From Flavobacterium oncorhynchi (GTDB lineage: Bacteria; Bacteroidota; Bacteroidia; Flavobacteriales; Flavobacteriaceae), in contig NZ_MUHA01000024.1 in the NCBI RefSeq assembly GCF_002217355.1, positions 151,617 to 215,616 on the forward strand: a stretch of 64,000 bases of DNA, in the 5' to 3' direction. Below the pieces are notes generated by a model. The model was not told the DNA's origin, did not search any database, and saw only the letters and a list, made by a program, of their open reading frames with translations. This document shows, piece by piece, positions 32,223-40,904 of the stretch. Position numbers and translations under genes: made by a program. Each line of letters starts with the position of its first letter. Position 1 is the stretch's first letter.

Positions 32223-34469
32223 ATGAAATATAACTTACTACTCGCTTTATCCTTGATTAGTTTAGCGTCTTATAGTCAAGATTATTCAAGTGCCGACAAT
32301 ACCACAACTCTTAATGATACGGTAAAAAATAAAAAAGGAGAAATTCTTAATGAAGTTTTAATAACAACTAATAAACCTAAAAAACCTATTGAAGCTGCTC
32401 GCTCTGGTATTAAAGTAATGGACTTGCCTCAAAGTGTTCAAATTATTGGCAGTGATATCATTGCACAACAGCAAGCTATTAGATTGAGTGAAGTTGTTAA
32501 AAACATGAACGGTGTTTATGTAGGTTCTGCTCGTGGTGGTGCTCAAGAATCATTCTTTTCAAGAGGTTACGATATGGGTGCAAACAATATGTTTAAAAAC
32601 GGATTCCGTTTTAGCAGCGGCTCTATGCCAGAAGTTTCTTCATTAGAAAAAGTAGAATTTTTAAAAGGTAGTGCTGCTTTATTATACGGAAACGTTGCTC
32701 CAGGTGGAATTTTAAACATGGTAACTAAAACTCCTCAATTTACTAAAGGCGGTGAAGTTTCTATGCAAATAGGAAGTTTCTCTTACTACAAACCTTCTAT
32801 TGATATTTACGGACCTTTAAATAGTTATATTGCTTACCGTTTTACAGGTTCTTACGAAAACTCAGAGAGTTTTAGAGATGTTGTAAAAAATGAGCGTTAC
32901 TACTTAAATCCATCGTTTTTATTTAAGTTGAGCGACAAAACTCAAATTACACTTCAAGGTGATTATTTAAGCTACGACTGGACTCCAGATTTTGGAACGG
33001 GAATAATTGGAAAAGAAATTGCTGATGTACCAAGAAACAAATATTTAGGAGCACTTTGGTCTTACGGAAAAACGAATCAAACTAGTGTTTCGGCTTTAGT
33101 TAACCATAATTTTAATGACAACTGGAAACTTAATTTCAATACGTCATTCCAAAATTACAAAAGAACTTCTAAAGGAACTGAGCGTGTATCTATCGACACA
33201 ACAATTCCAAATTATGTAAATGGTGATTATATTCGTCCATTAGGGCAAAATCAAAACTTTGAGCAAATCATTGGTGAGCAATTAAGCTTACAAGGGATTT
33301 TTCATACTGGAAAAGTTAAACACCAAATTTTTACAGGTGTAGATTTAGAAAACTCATTCACTCAAGCTTACACTTATGCTTTTGACGAAAAAGCGGTAAA
33401 AGATGCTAAAGGAAAATACATTGTTAATGCATACGACCGTGTAAACATTTACGATCTTACTTATGACGGACAGCGTATGGATATTCCAAATGCAAATGCT
33501 ACAAGACTTGTAAATACAGATTCAAACCGTTTTGGAATTTACGCTCAGGATTTAATTTCTATTTCAGAGCAATTTAAAGTTTTAGCAGGATTACGTTGGT
33601 CATGGCAAGAAACTCAAGCTGAAACAACTGATTATACAAAAGCTACAATAACTAAAGGACAAAAATTAACAGATGCGGCTTTTTCTCCTAAAGTTGGTTT
33701 AGTTTATCAGCCTACAAAAAACACTTCATTATTTGCAAGTTATGCGAACTCATTTACGCCAAATACAGGAACAACTGTTGATGGTGAAGCTATCAAACCA
33801 TCTATCATTGACCAATATGAGGTAGGTATTAAAAAAGATTTCTGGAGAGGTTTATTAAGTACAAACGTTACACTTTATCAAATCACAAACAGTAACTTAG
33901 CTCAAACTGCTGAATTTAAAGCTGACGGAACTCCTAATACGGATACAAACGTAAAAGTATTAAGTGGTGAGACTAAAAGTAAAGGTATTGAAATCGATGT
34001 TACAGCAAGACCAGTTGACGGTTTAAACATTATTGCTGGATACAGCTACAATGATATGCGTTACAGCAAAACTTCAGGTTTAAACGGTAGTTTTATTGAA
34101 GGTGACCGTTTGGCTAGAACTCCTGCAAACACTGCAAACTTAAGCTTCTTTTACACGCTTCAAGATGGTTTATTAAAAGGTGTTTCTTTTGGAGCAATCG
34201 GAAATTACATTGGTAAGAGAATTGGAGGATGGAACAATTTAGTTGTAATTGATCCTAAAACTGGAGTACAAACTATAAACGACAGAGAAATTCCTTTAGA
34301 AGGCTACACTACAATTGATGTATCTGCTGGATATACTTGGAGAAAAATCTCAATTTTATGTAAATTATCAAACATTACAAACGAGTTGAATTATACAGTT
34401 CACGAAAACTATAGTGTGAATCCAATCGCACCACGTCAAATTATGACAAGTTTACGTTACAAGTTCTAA
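32223..34469 (+). CDS. TonB-dependent siderophore receptor
   Basis: 748 residues: signal peptide 1-18, then a plug domain (about 60-165: LPQSVQIIGSDIIAQQQAIRL, VKFLKGSAALLYG-like VEFLKGSAALLYGNVAPGG) and a 22-strand outer-membrane barrel to the C-terminal Phe (MTSLRYKF). TonB-box-like residues lie near LNEVLITTN. The 'SAALLYGNVAPGGILN' plug motif is typical of FhuA/FpvA-type siderophore receptors, not SusC sugar receptors. It lacks the N-terminal carboxypeptidase-like domain. The ligand is unknown. It is probably functionally linked with the DUF4198 protein just upstream. Confidence 0.92.
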   Translation: MKYNLLLALSLISLASYSQDYSSADNTTTLNDTVKNKKGEILNEVLITTNKPKKPIEAARSGIKVMDLPQSVQIIGSDIIAQQQAIRLSEVVKNMNGVYVGSARGGAQESFFSRGYDMGANNMFKNGFRFSSGSMPEVSSLEKVEFLKGSAALLYGNVAPGGILNMVTKTPQFTKGGEVSMQIGSFSYYKPSIDIYGPLNSYIAYRFTGSYENSESFRDVVKNERYYLNPSFLFKLSDKTQITLQGDYLSYDWTPDFGTGIIGKEIADVPRNKYLGALWSYGKTNQTSVSALVNHNFNDNWKLNFNTSFQNYKRTSKGTERVSIDTTIPNYVNGDYIRPLGQNQNFEQIIGEQLSLQGIFHTGKVKHQIFTGVDLENSFTQAYTYAFDEKAVKDAKGKYIVNAYDRVNIYDLTYDGQRMDIPNANATRLVNTDSNRFGIYAQDLISISEQFKVLAGLRWSWQETQAETTDYTKATITKGQKLTDAAFSPKVGLVYQPTKNTSLFASYANSFTPNTGTTVDGEAIKPSIIDQYEVGIKKDFWRGLLSTNVTLYQITNSNLAQTAEFKADGTPNTDTNVKVLSGETKSKGIEIDVTARPVDGLNIIAGYSYNDMRYSKTSGLNGSFIEGDRLARTPANTANLSFFYTLQDGLLKGVSFGAIGNYIGKRIGGWNNLVVIDPKTGVQTINDREIPLEGYTTIDVSAGYTWRKISILCKLSNITNELNYTVHENYSVNPIAPRQIMTSLRYKF

Positions 34470-34556
34470 AAATTTGAATTAGATTATAATGAACCAAAGC
34501 TTTTTCCGCCTTTTCATTTTTTGAAAAACGGAAAGAGTTTTGGTTTTTTAATACAC

Positions 34557-34590
34557 AAACCTTATCTATCATTAGATAAGGTTTTTTATT
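34557..34590 (+). terminator. Terminator after the TonB receptor gene
   Basis: AAACCTTATCTA / TAGATAAGGTTT with a TCAT loop, then a T run. A second, weaker hairpin (TTTCCG / CGGAAA, about 34504-34533) lies just before it. Confidence 0.85.
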
Positions 34591-34668
34591 TCAATAAAAG
34601 GAAATATTCTAATTGTATTACTTTTGCTGAGCGGACACCTCATATTCCAAAAAACAAAAAATCCAAAT

Positions 34669-35982
34669 ATGTCAGATTTCAAGAAAAATCAATTGCAGAA
34701 AAGTTTAGGTCTAAGTTTTAATATAGCAGTGTTAATTGGAGGAACTATTGGAGTTGGTATTTTACGAACACCTGGAACAATTGCCGAAATGCTAAGTAAT
34801 TACTGGCTTATAATTGCTTCATGGCTTTTTGGAGGTCTATATGTTTTATTGGGTGCCAATTCGTATGCAGAACTTGCAACTATGTTACCAAAAGCCGGCG
34901 GTTCTTATAATTATATAAAAAGAGCTTTTGGAGAATATGCAGGTTTTTTGTCTGGATGGTTCGATTATATTACCAATGTTATTCCGCCCGCTTTTTATTG
35001 CATTGTCATCAGCGAATATATTATTATTTTATTTCCTGAACTTGCAAATTACGCCACAGTAATGGCAATTTCATTATTGCTTGCTTTTGTATTAATACAC
35101 TTGAGCGGCGTAAAAAACGGAAGTGTTATTCAGCAGATTACAAGCTTGCTTAAAGTGATCTGTTTTGTTGCTTTAGTAGTCGCCTGCTTTATGTATTCTG
35201 GCATTGAAACTACACCGATAAAAACGGATAGTTCTTTTTTTCAAATTGGGTTAATCTTTGGTTTCTTCAAATCTTTACAACTTATCATTGGTACTTACAA
35301 TGGCTGGAACAGCGTTTGCTTTTTTGCTGAAGAAAATGATGATCCAAGCAAAAACATTCCTAGATCATTATACAGCGGAGTTTTACTTGTTATGTCAATT
35401 TATGTTTTGGTAAATGCAGCATTTTTTCATGTTCTGCCAATAGAAACTTTAGCCAAATCAAATCTCGCTGCTGCCGATGTTGCTAAAATTCTTTTTGGAG
35501 AAAACGGCGCTCTTATCGTTACAATAATTTCCATTTTTTCTTTAATCAGCATTCTGAATGCTTTTATGATGATTCCGCCAAGGATTCTTTACGGACTAAG
35601 TCGTGACGGATTTTTTATTGAAAAAGGAACACAGGTAAACAAAGGCGGAACTCCTATTGTTGCACTTTTAGTTTCATCACTTTTCAGTTTATTTTTAATA
35701 TGCATCGGTTCATTTGAAGTGTTGTTTTCCTTCGCCGCTTTTATCTCGATTATTGTTTGGGGATTGGCTTATTTTTCACTTTTAAAGTTAAGAACTCAAG
35801 AACCTGATCTTCCACGACCTTACCGTTCTTTTTGGTATCCGTGGACAACGATAATTGCGATTATAATCTCAATTGCTTTATTAATAGGATTTATTTACAG
35901 CGATCCTAAAAGCTTTATAATCATTTTAGGAATTACGGCAGTTTCTTATCCTTTGTTTTTGGTTTTGAGAAAAAAATTATAA
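34669..35982 (+). CDS. APC-superfamily amino-acid permease
   Basis: 437 residues from the ATG at 34669; an upstream in-frame TTG would add a non-membrane stretch. About twelve transmembrane helices. Helix 1 has IGGTIGVGILRTPG, the unwound glycine-rich substrate motif of the amino acid-polyamine-organocation family. The loop EENDDPSKNIPRSLYSG is the conserved helix 6-7 region of these permeases. Substrate unknown; an amino acid exchanger is likely. It is followed by a GyrI-like gene 69 bases downstream. Confidence 0.88.
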   Translation: MSDFKKNQLQKSLGLSFNIAVLIGGTIGVGILRTPGTIAEMLSNYWLIIASWLFGGLYVLLGANSYAELATMLPKAGGSYNYIKRAFGEYAGFLSGWFDYITNVIPPAFYCIVISEYIIILFPELANYATVMAISLLLAFVLIHLSGVKNGSVIQQITSLLKVICFVALVVACFMYSGIETTPIKTDSSFFQIGLIFGFFKSLQLIIGTYNGWNSVCFFAEENDDPSKNIPRSLYSGVLLVMSIYVLVNAAFFHVLPIETLAKSNLAAADVAKILFGENGALIVTIISIFSLISILNAFMMIPPRILYGLSRDGFFIEKGTQVNKGGTPIVALLVSSLFSLFLICIGSFEVLFSFAAFISIIVWGLAYFSLLKLRTQEPDLPRPYRSFWYPWTTIIAIIISIALLIGFIYSDPKSFIIILGITAVSYPLFLVLRKKL

Positions 35983-36051
35983 AGTAATATTTCTGCTGAC
36001 ATACTGCTGTCACTCAATGTGATTTAATTTGCTGTACAAAACATAAAAAAG

Positions 36052-36675
36052 ATGAGCAAACTAGATTTAACAAAAACGGATAAAATATATTACAAAGCTA
36101 AAACCAGTCCAGAAATACTTCATATAGAAAAAACAAATTATATATCGATTACAGGAAAGGGAGATCCTTCGGGAAAAGAGTTTTCGGAAAAAATTCAGGC
36201 TTTATATGGTACCGCTTATATTCTCAAATTCATGCTTAAAGCTGTAAACAATGATTTTGTTGTTCCAAAACTAGAGGCTTTATGGAGTTTTGATACTGAA
36301 AAATACGCTGCCATTTCGATGGATGAAGCACCGCTAAAAATACCTCGATCAGAGTGGAATTATCGAATTATGATTAGAATGCCGGATTTTGTATCTAATA
36401 AACAAATTGAAGATGCTATTATTATTGCGGTCAATAAAAAACAAATAGACTTAGCTAAGTTTATTGAATTTCATGAAATGGCAGAAGGTAAAGTCATTCA
36501 GATTCTTCATATTGGTCCTTTTGAAGATGAACCGCAGACTTTGAAAAAAATTCAAAAGTTCAGCATCGAAAACAATCTGCAGCAAAATGGGCTGCACCAT
36601 GAAATTTATTTATCAGACTTTCGTAAAACTGCTCCCGAGAAATTAAAGACTTTATTAAGAGAACCTGTAAAATGA
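36052..36675 (+). CDS. GyrI-like small-molecule-binding protein
   Basis: 207 residues of the GyrI-like / SHS2-type domain without a DNA-binding part. Recognisable pieces are KTNYISITGKGDPSG near 27-41 and the C-terminal HIGPFEDEPQTLKKI (about 150-165), where the conserved Glu/Asp and His line the pocket. Stand-alone members bind or hydrolyse small cyclic or cationic compounds. The ligand is unknown. Confidence 0.75.
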   Translation: MSKLDLTKTDKIYYKAKTSPEILHIEKTNYISITGKGDPSGKEFSEKIQALYGTAYILKFMLKAVNNDFVVPKLEALWSFDTEKYAAISMDEAPLKIPRSEWNYRIMIRMPDFVSNKQIEDAIIIAVNKKQIDLAKFIEFHEMAEGKVIQILHIGPFEDEPQTLKKIQKFSIENNLQQNGLHHEIYLSDFRKTAPEKLKTLLREPVK

Positions 36676-36690
36676 CTTTTTTTTGATAGC

Positions 36691-36707
36691 CACGAATTAC
36701 ACGAATT
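36691..36707 (+). repeat. CACGAATTA tandem pair
   Basis: CACGAATTACACGAATT: two 9-base steps; same family as 5221 and 28142. Confidence 0.55.
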
Positions 36708-36795
36708 ATTTGCAATCAGATTATAACCCAATATTTTCATCCAGAAGAACTTGCGATCTCTACAAGCAGCTCGACAAAGTTTGATTATTACAAAG

Positions 36796-36903
36796 TTTGT
36801 CATTTCGACTGAAAGGAGAAATCACACAAGAAGCTCAACAAAGATTGACGACTTTCGAAACGAATTTACATGTGTGATTTCTCCTTTCAGTCGAAATGAC
36901 AAA
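36796..36903. repeat. Perfect 33-bp inverted repeat
   Basis: Arms 36796-36828 (starting TTTGTCATTTCGACTGAAAG) and 36871-36903 are exact complements over 33 bases, with a 42-base loop. This is the longest perfect foldback in the window. Related pieces are at 25557-25645 and 40302-40322. Confidence 0.85.
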
Positions 36904-36908
36904 ACACA

Positions 36909-36940
36909 AAAAAAGCTGCCCAAATGGACAGCTTTTAAAA
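36909..36940 (-). terminator. valS terminator
   Basis: On the minus strand AAAGCTGTCC / GGGCAGCTTT with an ATTT-like loop, followed by TTTTTTT; it lies 15 bases after the valS stop. Confidence 0.8.
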
Positions 36941-36954
36941 AGTAACTCTGATTC

Positions 36955-39588
36955 TTATTTCAAACCAGCCAAACTCTGCTCGATTGTAGCAATTTTTGCT
37001 AAAGCATCGGCTTGTTTTTGTTTCTCTATGTTTAGGACTTTTTCTGGAGCTCCGTTTACGAATTTTTCGTTTGAAAGTTTCGCTTCTACAGATTTCAAGA
37101 ATCCTTTTGTATAGTTTAATTCTTCTGTCAGTTTTGCAATTTCTGCTTCAACATCAATATTTCCTGTAATCGGAATGAAATATTCATTTGATTTTACACG
37201 GAAAGACAAAGCACCATCCACTTTTTCAGATACATATTCAAAAGCAGAAACATTTCCTAATTTCGTTATAACTGAATCAAAATAAGTAGAAACATTTTCG
37301 CTGTTAATTCCTTTTAATTCGATACTGTCTTTAAATGGAATATTTTTGTCTTTACGAATAGTTCTAATTCCAGAAATTACTTCAATTGAATTTTCAAAAT
37401 CAGCAACTAATTTAGCATCAAAAGGTTTTAATTCTGGCCAAGTCGAAACAATTAAAGCTTCTTCAGGAGTTCTTTCAGCAATTAACTGCCAAATTTCTTC
37501 CGTCAAGAAAGGCATAAAAGGATGCAATAACTTCAAGTTACTTTCAAGCATTTCGATCGCTTTAGCGAAAGTTACGCTGTCAATTGGCTGCTGATAAGCT
37601 GGTTTGATCATTTCTAAGAACCAAGAACAGAAATCATCCCAAACTAATTTATAAATAGCCATAAGAGAATCTGAAATTCTGTATTTCTCAAAATTATCTT
37701 CAATGTCAACTAAAGTCTGCTGTAATTTCGCTTCATACCATTCGATTGCCACTTTTGACGATTCTGGCTGAGCGATAGTTTCTGAAACTTCCCAACCTTT
37801 AATCAATTTGAAAGCATTCCAAATTTTATTTGAAAACCCTTTTCCTTGATTACACAATTCTTCGTCAAACATAATGTCGTTTCCTGCAGAAGCACTTAAA
37901 AGTAATCCTACACGAACTCCATCAGCTCCAAAAGCATCGATCAAATCTAAAGGATCAGGAGAATTCCCTAATGATTTAGACATTTTACGACGTTGTTTAT
38001 CACGAACTAAACCTGTTAAATATACGTTTGTAAATGGTTTTTCACCTGCATATTCGTAACCTGCAATGATCATTCTTGCAACCCAGAAAAATAAAATATC
38101 CGGACCTGTAACTAAGTCGTTTGTTGGATAGTAATATTTATAATCTGCACTTTCCGGATCCATGATTCCGCCAAAAACGGACATCGGCCAAAGCCAAGAT
38201 GAAAACCATGTATCTAAAGCATCAACATCTTGTTTTAAGTCAGATGTTGTAAGTGAGTTGTTAGATGTTCTTTCTTTAGCTAAAACTAAAGCATCTTCAA
38301 TATTTTCTGCTACTACGAAATCTTCTTTTCCGTCTCCGTAATAGTAAGCCGGAATTTGCTGTCCCCACCATAATTGACGAGAAATATTCCAATCACGAAT
38401 ATTGTTTAACCAATGTGCGTAAGTGTTTTCGAAACGTTTTGGATGTAATTTAATATCTCCCGTTTCTAAAACCGATTTAATCGCTGGTTTTACTAAATCT
38501 TCCATTTTCAAAAACCATTGATCAGATAATCTTGGTTCGATTACGGCTTTGGTTCTTTCAGAGGTTCCAACTTTATTTAAATGGATTTCGGTTTTTGCCA
38601 AAGCTCCAATTTCTTCTAATTCTTTCGCGATTTCGGTACGAACTACAAAACGATCTTTTCCTTGATAATGTAATCCGAAGCTGTTTAATGTAGCATCTTC
38701 GTTAAAAATATCAACGATTTCAAGATTGTGTTTTTCTCCTAACGTTTTATCGTTCATATCGTGCGCAGGTGTTACTTTCAAACATCCTGTTCCGAATTCT
38801 ACATCTACATATTCGTCTTCGATAATTGGAATTACTCTGCCACAAATTGGAACGATAGCCTTTTTACCTTTTAAATGAGTAAAACGCTCGTCGTTCGGGT
38901 TGATACAGATTGCAGTATCTCCAAAAATAGTTTCTGGGCGTGTAGTTGCAATAGTCAAGAAATCTTCTGAACCTTCAATTTTATATTTTAAGAAAAATAA
39001 TTTTCCTTGTTGTTCTTCGTAAATAACTTCTTCGTCAGACAAAGTCGTTTTTGCTTCTGGATCCCAGTTTACCATTCGGTAACCTCTGTAGATTAATCCT
39101 TTGTTGTATAAATCTACAAACGATTTAATTACAGATGCTGACATATCTGGATCCATTGTAAATTTGGTACGTTCCCAATCGCATGAGGCACCTAATTTCT
39201 TAAGCTGCTCCAAGATTGTTCCGCCATATTTATCTGTCCATTCCCAAGCGTGTTTTAGGAATTCTTCACGAGTTAAATCATTTTTATTGATTCCTTCTGC
39301 TTTTAATTTTGCTACAACTTTTGCTTCAGTAGCAATCGATGCGTGATCCGTTCCCGGAACCCAGCAAGCGTTGAAACCTTTTAAACGTGCTCTACGAATT
39401 AAAACATCCTGAATAGTATTATTCAACATATGTCCCATATGCAAGACACCAGTGACGTTTGGAGGAGGAATTACAATAGTATACGGTGTTCTATGATCTG
39501 GTTCTGAATGAAAATAATTATTTTTCATCCAATACTCATACCATTTGTTCTCAATCGTCTTAGCGTCAAATTGTGCTGGAATTGTCAT
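36955..39588 (-). CDS. valS: Valyl-tRNA synthetase
   Basis: Charges tRNA-Val. A class I enzyme of 877 residues. The HIGH motif appears as PPNVTGVLHMGHMLNN (about 41-56) and the KMSKS motif in RRKMSKSLGNSPDPLD (about 530-545). The connective-peptide editing domain lies between (TTRPETIFGDTAICINP). After the anticodon-binding helices, the C-terminal tRNA-binding coiled coil is present (KLTEELNYTKGFLKSVEAKLS). No frameshift was seen. Monocistronic with its own terminator. Confidence 0.97.
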   Translation of the reverse strand: MTIPAQFDAKTIENKWYEYWMKNNYFHSEPDHRTPYTIVIPPPNVTGVLHMGHMLNNTIQDVLIRRARLKGFNACWVPGTDHASIATEAKVVAKLKAEGINKNDLTREEFLKHAWEWTDKYGGTILEQLKKLGASCDWERTKFTMDPDMSASVIKSFVDLYNKGLIYRGYRMVNWDPEAKTTLSDEEVIYEEQQGKLFFLKYKIEGSEDFLTIATTRPETIFGDTAICINPNDERFTHLKGKKAIVPICGRVIPIIEDEYVDVEFGTGCLKVTPAHDMNDKTLGEKHNLEIVDIFNEDATLNSFGLHYQGKDRFVVRTEIAKELEEIGALAKTEIHLNKVGTSERTKAVIEPRLSDQWFLKMEDLVKPAIKSVLETGDIKLHPKRFENTYAHWLNNIRDWNISRQLWWGQQIPAYYYGDGKEDFVVAENIEDALVLAKERTSNNSLTTSDLKQDVDALDTWFSSWLWPMSVFGGIMDPESADYKYYYPTNDLVTGPDILFFWVARMIIAGYEYAGEKPFTNVYLTGLVRDKQRRKMSKSLGNSPDPLDLIDAFGADGVRVGLLLSASAGNDIMFDEELCNQGKGFSNKIWNAFKLIKGWEVSETIAQPESSKVAIEWYEAKLQQTLVDIEDNFEKYRISDSLMAIYKLVWDDFCSWFLEMIKPAYQQPIDSVTFAKAIEMLESNLKLLHPFMPFLTEEIWQLIAERTPEEALIVSTWPELKPFDAKLVADFENSIEVISGIRTIRKDKNIPFKDSIELKGINSENVSTYFDSVITKLGNVSAFEYVSEKVDGALSFRVKSNEYFIPITGNIDVEAEIAKLTEELNYTKGFLKSVEAKLSNEKFVNGAPEKVLNIEKQKQADALAKIATIEQSLAGLK

Positions 39589-39596
39589 TTAAATAG

Positions 39597-39722
39597 GTTG
39601 TTTAATCGTTAATTTGTTTAACTGTTGAATCGTTTAATTGTTTAACTGTTTTATTTTGCTGCGGGTATTTACATACCATTAATCGATTAAACGAATTAAC
39701 GTTTAAACAATTAAACAAAAAA
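39597..39722. repeat. GTTTAATC octamer foldback
   Basis: The left part divides exactly into seven octamers: GTTTAATC, GTTAATTT, GTTTAACT, GTTGAATC, GTTTAATT, GTTTAACT, GTTTTATT. The right part (from about 39680) is the inverted form (ATTAATCGATTAAACG, then AACAATTAAAC). Together they form a long imperfect hairpin upstream of valS. Confidence 0.75.
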
Positions 39723-39851
39723 ATGGTTCAATTTTTGTAATTATAACTGACAGCAAAAGTAAATAATTAAAGACACTATAAAAAGCGAATTATTAATTTG
39801 TGTGTTAATTAAAAGAATGTATATTTACTTACAATTAAAAATAATTTCAAA

Positions 39852-40232
39852 ATGAAAAATGTTGCCTCTTTTATTGCAGTCGTATTGTTTAGCGCAATAG
39901 GCTATGCACAAAATGGCCCAAAGATTGAATTTGCAGCCTTAGACAATACGATTGATTATGGAAAAATTTCAAAAAGTGATAATGGAGTACGCTCCTTTGA
40001 ATTCACTAATACCGGCGATGCACCGCTTTTAATTATTGGCGCAGAATCGACAGTTAGTTCTATCGTTGTTACTAAACCTGCTGCGGCAGTAATGCCAGGA
40101 AAAAAAGGTAAAATCGATGTTAAATACAACATGGTTTCTGGCCCTATTCGTAAAACAATTACGGTTGAAACAAATGCGGTGAACTATCCTGACGGCCGAG
40201 TTGCCCTTAAAATTAAGGGAGAAGTTTTATAA
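39852..40232 (+). CDS. DUF1573 periplasmic protein
   Basis: 126 residues: signal peptide 1-20, then a single immunoglobulin-like DUF1573 domain. The hallmark phrase is DYGKISKSDNGVRSFEFTNTGDAPLLI (about 39-65), followed by PGKKGKIDVKYN and KTITVETNA. Such domains are very common in Bacteroidota envelope proteins; the role is unknown. A strong terminator follows. Confidence 0.85.
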   Translation: MKNVASFIAVVLFSAIGYAQNGPKIEFAALDNTIDYGKISKSDNGVRSFEFTNTGDAPLLIIGAESTVSSIVVTKPAAAVMPGKKGKIDVKYNMVSGPIRKTITVETNAVNYPDGRVALKIKGEVL

Positions 40233-40253
40233 AAAATAATACCTAAAAATAGT

Positions 40254-40288
40254 AAAAGCCGTTTCTTTAATTAGAAACGGCTTTTTTT
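40254..40288. terminator. Terminator after the DUF1573 gene
   Basis: A perfect 13-bp stem, AAAAGCCGTTTCT / AGAAACGGCTTTT, with a TTAATT loop and a T run. It is also A-rich on the left and so may serve the convergent lipoprotein gene. Confidence 0.9.
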
Positions 40289-40301
40289 TATGATGAATAA
40301 A

Positions 40302-40322
40302 GTCTCCTTCGTCGAAATGACA
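40302..40322 (+). repeat. TCTCCTTCGTCGAAATGAC fragment
   Basis: A single arm of the family that forms the 33-bp inverted repeat at 36796-36903. Confidence 0.5.
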
Positions 40323-40331
40323 AGATTGTGA

Positions 40332-40823
40332 CTACTTGTCTGTTTTCTCAGCACATTCTGCAATTTCGAATTTATATTTTACTTTTTCAAAATCAATTGG
40401 TTTGTCTTTTACTATATAAGTTACACCCATTGTCGTCTGCATTGTACCATTTCCTAAAATAAGCTGTTTGTCTCGTTTTAATAATGCCATTGGGTTTTTG
40501 AATGTCGTATTTTTATTAACGTTGTCTCTAAAAGTATAATCTACGAATAATGTATCACCGTGAAATTCACCAGCAACTTCTCCAGTTCTTACTGTCGAAG
40601 GAGCTACTTTCATAATCATATCACCAGATAATTTCCCGTTTTTTAAAGTATTCAATTTTAAATCTATGGTATCTTTCTCGTATATCGCTTTATAACATTC
40701 AGTACTTACAACTTTTTCTCCTTCGGCTTTTGCAGCTTCGGCTTCTTTTTGTTTTTCTTCATTTCTACAGCTCTGAAATCCAATACAGATTACAAGCAGA
40801 CAAGGCAAAACTAGATTTTTCAT
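40332..40823 (-). CDS. Lipoprotein of unknown function
   Basis: 163 residues. Lipoprotein signal MKNLVLPCLLVICIGFQSC with the Cys at 19, followed by a charged Glu/Lys/Ala-rich linker (about 20-36). A beta-rich domain follows with YKAIYEKDTIDLKLNTLKNGKLSG and FHGDTLFVDYTF, recalling NlpE-like or small lipocalin-like lipoproteins. There are only two Cys residues in the mature part. No specific family is claimed. Confidence 0.6.
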   Translation of the reverse strand: MKNLVLPCLLVICIGFQSCRNEEKQKEAEAAKAEGEKVVSTECYKAIYEKDTIDLKLNTLKNGKLSGDMIMKVAPSTVRTGEVAGEFHGDTLFVDYTFRDNVNKNTTFKNPMALLKRDKQLILGNGTMQTTMGVTYIVKDKPIDFEKVKYKFEIAECAEKTDK

Positions 40824-40904
40824 GTTTCAATATTTTAATCAAGGTTATTGTATAAAATTAATAAAAAAGAAATCAACTGAAAGAATTTTACAGAATTTTC
40901 GAAT

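Noticed and set aside
36751..36945. Plus-strand frame before valS
   Set aside because: It lies within the 33-bp inverted repeat and the valS terminator; repeat-derived.
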